Origin: Paraburkholderia sp. CNPSo 3272
GTDB taxonomy: Bacteria; Pseudomonadota; Gammaproteobacteria; Burkholderiales; Burkholderiaceae
Direction of reading: 5' to 3'
Assembly: GCF_024206495.1 (NCBI RefSeq)
Contig: NZ_JAMBPQ010000013.1
Location: forward strand, 124,001-188,000
DNA: 64,000 nucleotides
In this document: positions 61,141 through 64,000 of the stretch, piece after piece
Layout: every line of letters starts with the position of its first letter
How positions within the stretch are numbered: position 1 is the stretch's first letter
Position numbers and translations under genes: made by a program
The notes under the pieces: model-generated
Database searches by the model: none
What the model saw: the letters and a program-made list of their open reading frames with translations, nothing else
What the model was told of the DNA's origin: nothing

Positions 61141-63897
61141 TCAGAACTTGTAGGTCGCTCCGATCTGCGCGAAGCGGCCGATATAGTTGTACAGCGACGT
61201 GTCGTAGCCCGTCTGGTCGAGCGCGCTGCTGGCAAAGATCGGATCGAACGGAGGCGTGCGGTTGAAGATGTTGTTGATGCCGCCGTAGATCGTCCAGTGC
61301 TTGATGCCCGTGTAGGTGACCATCAGGTTGAACTGGCTATACGAGCCCACCTTGTCCGCTACCGCCGTCGGGGCCGCCACGGAAAGCGCCTGCGCGTACG
61401 GGCCCGTGAACATCCAGGTGAGCGCCGCATTCCAGCCGTGATATGCCCAGTCGAGCGTCGTATTGCCCTTCCAGCGCGGGAAGCTGCCGCCGAACGGCTG
61501 CGTGATGGTGTAGTTGTTGCCTGCACCGTTGATCGGACCCGTGGACTGCCCCAGCGTAAAGTCCTTCACGTACGCCCAGTCGGCCGTCAGCGTGAACGTG
61601 CCCGCCTTCGTCGGCAAAGACTGACGGAGGGTGCCTTCGAAGCCGTTCGTGTCGAGGTAGCCGAGGTTCTCGTACGGGAAAACTTCATACACCACCTGGC
61701 CTTGCGCATTCGTAACGACCTGCGACGGCGAAGCCGCCTCGCCGATGACGTGATCGACACGGATCTTGTACCAGTCGAAGCCGAAATCGGTCGTGCGCGT
61801 CGGCGACGTCTGGAAGCCGAGGTTGATGTTGCGTGTGCGCTCCGGCTGCAGGTTCGGATTGCCCTCGGTGATCGTCGTAACTGTGCCGGTGGCCGACTGC
61901 TGGATACCGAGCGTCTGCGAAGTGCTGTTTTCGACGAACGTCGGTGCGCGGAAGCCGCGGTTATAGGAGCCGTACATCGTCAGCGCCTGGACGGGCTGAT
62001 AGCGCAGGGCGAAACGCGGGGAGAACGCGCCACCAAAGTCGCTGTAGTGGTCGTAGCGGCCCGACTGGCTAAACGTCAGGTTGTGGATGATGGGTACATC
62101 GAACTGGTAGTACACCGCCGCAACGTTGCGCTGACCGTTGACGGTTTGCAGCATCGGGTTGGCCACGAGGCCTTGGGAAAACTCCGCGCCCGGGTTGATG
62201 ACCTCGCTCTGGTGCAGGAACTGCGCGCCGAAGCCAACGCCAACATCGCCCATCGGCAGGTGGTACACGTTCGGCGTGGCCAGCGTCGCGTCAACCGTAT
62301 CGAGCTTCGAGATGCCCTGGTTGTTCGCGTTCATGTACAGGCCATTCAAGCCGTTCGGCGTCGCGGACGGATTGGCGAAGTCGTACGTGCCGTTCTGATA
62401 GATGTTATTCAGCGTCGCAGCGTTGAGCTGATTCGTGTAGGTGTTCGAAACGTTGCTCTGCGAGTGGCTATACGCAGTCGACCAGTCCCAGTCGCCATAC
62501 TTCGGCACAGTGAACGAACCGTGGATGCCCGTTGATGCGCGCCAGAAATTCGCGTCCGTTTCTTCGGCCACGGTACGCGGAAACGAATAGGTGAGCGGCG
62601 TATCCACGCCATATGGGTTGTACCGATTGCTTGCCGGCACGACGTTGTTGAACGGCGTCAGTCCGACGCCCGGTGTGTACACCAGCGTCGGCGTTTGCGG
62701 GCTGCCGACTGTGTTGTTCCAAAGACCGTCGTTCTGGGTCGTCTGGTTGTAGCTTTCCCACAGATCGGCAAAGGCAGTGGTTGTGTCGTCGATCTTGAAG
62801 TCGGCATGGACCTTCGCGCTCGCGCGCGTGGTCTCCGGCGCGATCGACATGCTGTTGGCGGTGTTGAAGGCGCACACCGTGCCCCCCAGGCCCGCAGCCG
62901 CGCCCAGGAAATTGCTGGCGGCTGGATGGACCGCGCCGCCGTATGGGCACCCGCTCAACGCCTGCGCAGTGTTGGGACCCGTCTGCCAATAGGACGGCGC
63001 GAGCAGCGAGAGGCCGCCCGGTTTGTCCGTGAAGTCCTGCGCCGCCGTGGAGTCGCGGTCGGCGAGCGTCGAGCCCGCCGAGTGATAGACGCTCGCGGAC
63101 GCGGTGACGTTGAAGCGGTCCGCATTGAGGTCGCCGAAGCCCGCCAGAACGCCGAACTTCGTCGCGCCGTTACCGCCGCCGTCGCTCACCGAACTGCCGT
63201 AGCTGCCGTCGAACTGAAGACCGCGGAAATCGTGCTTCGTGATGATATTGACTACGCCCGCGATGGCGTCCGAGCCGTATTGCGACACGGCGCCGGTTTT
63301 CACGATCTCGATGCGGTCGATCGTGTTGAGCGGGATGGTATTGAGGTCGAAGAAGCTGTCGGTGCTGTTCGAATAGAAGGCGAACGGCGCAACGCGCTGA
63401 CCGTCGACGAGCACGAGGGTGTACTTCTCGCTCAAGCCGCGCAGTGCGATACCCGACGCGCCCGCTGAGAAGTTGCCCGCCTGGCCTTCGCTCCAGCTAT
63501 TGGCGGAGTTGGCCGAGGCCGAGCGCAGGTAGTCGGCCACGGTAGTCGCGCCGCTATTCTGAATGTCCTTCGTGGTGATCGTTTGCACCTGCTGGAAGCC
63601 CGTCTTGTCCGATTGCCGGATCAGCGAGCCGGTCACTTCGAACTTCTTCATCTGCTTGACGGCTGTTTTGTCCCCAGTCGTGGCGGCCGCACTGCCTGTT
63701 CCGGTAGCATCCGACTGCGCGCTCGTGCCTGATTGCGGTGTTGCCGCTGGCACGGCTGCACTATCGGCCGCGACAGCCACACCGCCGTTAGTCGCCGCCT
63801 GGCTCTGCGCAAATGCAGGTACGGCGAACGCAGCAGAAAACGCGAGTTCAGCCCAGATTATCCTTCGAATGGCCACCGCCAATGCCCTTTGTTTCAC
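61141..63897 (-). CDS. TonB-dependent outer membrane receptor
   Basis: This 918-residue receptor has a signal peptide (cleavage near AFAQSQ), a linker of about 50 Ala/Ser/Thr residues, and a plug domain at about residues 95-215 (TITTKDIQNSGATTVADYLR; GIALRGLSEKYTLVLVDGQR; EIVKTGAVSQYGSDAIAGVV). A 22-strand barrel follows and ends in an aromatic residue (GATYKF). The plug signature resembles TonB receptors with peptide- or sugar-type ligands rather than classical siderophore receptors. The GTG at 63897 has a GGGGGA site. It heads the peptide-import array. No TonB/ExbBD genes are nearby. Confidence 0.93.
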   Translation of the reverse strand: MKQRALAVAIRRIIWAELAFSAAFAVPAFAQSQAATNGGVAVAADSAAVPAATPQSGTSAQSDATGTGSAAATTGDKTAVKQMKKFEVTGSLIRQSDKTGFQQVQTITTKDIQNSGATTVADYLRSASANSANSWSEGQAGNFSAGASGIALRGLSEKYTLVLVDGQRVAPFAFYSNSTDSFFDLNTIPLNTIDRIEIVKTGAVSQYGSDAIAGVVNIITKHDFRGLQFDGSYGSSVSDGGGNGATKFGVLAGFGDLNADRFNVTASASVYHSAGSTLADRDSTAAQDFTDKPGGLSLLAPSYWQTGPNTAQALSGCPYGGAVHPAASNFLGAAAGLGGTVCAFNTANSMSIAPETTRASAKVHADFKIDDTTTAFADLWESYNQTTQNDGLWNNTVGSPQTPTLVYTPGVGLTPFNNVVPASNRYNPYGVDTPLTYSFPRTVAEETDANFWRASTGIHGSFTVPKYGDWDWSTAYSHSQSNVSNTYTNQLNAATLNNIYQNGTYDFANPSATPNGLNGLYMNANNQGISKLDTVDATLATPNVYHLPMGDVGVGFGAQFLHQSEVINPGAEFSQGLVANPMLQTVNGQRNVAAVYYQFDVPIIHNLTFSQSGRYDHYSDFGGAFSPRFALRYQPVQALTMYGSYNRGFRAPTFVENSTSQTLGIQQSATGTVTTITEGNPNLQPERTRNINLGFQTSPTRTTDFGFDWYKIRVDHVIGEAASPSQVVTNAQGQVVYEVFPYENLGYLDTNGFEGTLRQSLPTKAGTFTLTADWAYVKDFTLGQSTGPINGAGNNYTITQPFGGSFPRWKGNTTLDWAYHGWNAALTWMFTGPYAQALSVAAPTAVADKVGSYSQFNLMVTYTGIKHWTIYGGINNIFNRTPPFDPIFASSALDQTGYDTSLYNYIGRFAQIGATYKF

Positions 63898-64000
63898 AGT
63901 TCCCCCTTCTCTCTCGTCGGTCACGTCTACTTCGTTATGCGAAGCAAGGTCTCGTGAACCCCCGCATTAGATTTGACGACGCTGTCGCATCGCGCCACTT

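Noticed and set aside
61009..62535. 508-codon plus-strand frame over the TonB receptor
   Set aside because: Antisense shadow; repetitive Arg/Val composition, no signal peptide and no domain.
63930..63944. CTTCG-TTATG-CGAAG palindrome upstream of the TonB receptor as an XRE-cupin operator
   Set aside because: The arms are only five bases and no second copy is found upstream of the regulator gene, so the claim would be too weak.
1..64000. tRNA/rRNA genes, CRISPR arrays, insertion sequences or prophage genes
   Set aside because: No cloverleaf-like sequence, regularly spaced repeats, transposase or phage protein was recognised by eye; a tRNA search program could still find something small.

Overview
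The window is GC-rich DNA from a member of the Burkholderiaceae, most likely Burkholderia, Paraburkholderia or Caballeronia. The evidence is protein-level resemblance (acnB beside a DUF3175 gene, a pqiABC set, multiple RND pumps, many LysR/TetR regulators) and base composition; I could not test the genus. No rRNA, tRNA, CRISPR array or intact insertion sequence is visible.

Layout. 0-7 kb: a DUF3175 gene, acnB with a clear promoter, operator-like palindrome and terminator, a TetR gene facing a two-gene membrane operon with the probable operator inside its promoter spacer, a BON protein, and a LysR gene divergent from an ureidoglycolate-lyase-like gene. 7-12 kb: an extra tatA divergent from a Tat-exported GH28 polygalacturonase, then a Tat-exported HiPIP and an MDR oxidoreductase. 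12-15.2 kb: a gene graveyard with remnants of LysR genes, a dehydrogenase, a histidine kinase and perhaps an ABC binding protein, with one or two intact small genes. 15.2-27.8 kb: an aromatic-degradation-type cluster with LysR, TetR, a two-subunit molybdenum hydroxylase of the pyrogallol transhydroxylase/resorcinol hydroxylase type whose large subunit carries an N-terminal SCP2-like domain, a decayed VOC gene, OmpW, acyl-CoA synthetase, FAH-family hydrolase, extradiol dioxygenase-like VOC protein and a divergent TetR. 27.9-31.6 kb: pqiABC. 31.8-38.9 kb: a tripartite RND pump divergent from a TetR that is a close paralogue of the one at 27.1 kb. 39-47 kb: AI-2E family exporter, sparse DNA with small genes, a large MscS-type channel, more gene remnants, a VOC protein and a frameshifted FUSC gene. 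47.6-64 kb: an XRE-cupin regulator converging on a ten-gene leftward array: TonB receptor, Yej-like peptide ABC importer, a TldD/TldE-type protease pair, two GNAT acetyltransferases and an RND pump.

Two themes stand out. First, four copies of one promoter module (minus strand TTGACW-N17-TKTAAT with a conserved spacer) occur at 14.7, 17.1, 27.0 and 38.0 kb. The last two lie between paralogous TetR genes and divergent operons for aromatic catabolism and drug efflux, so the two operons may share a regulatory signal. Second, the array at 48-64 kb has the parts needed to bring a peptide-like compound through both membranes, cut it, acetylate it and pump products out. It resembles the separate components known from microcin C and microcin B17 biology, but I know of no described system with this composition.
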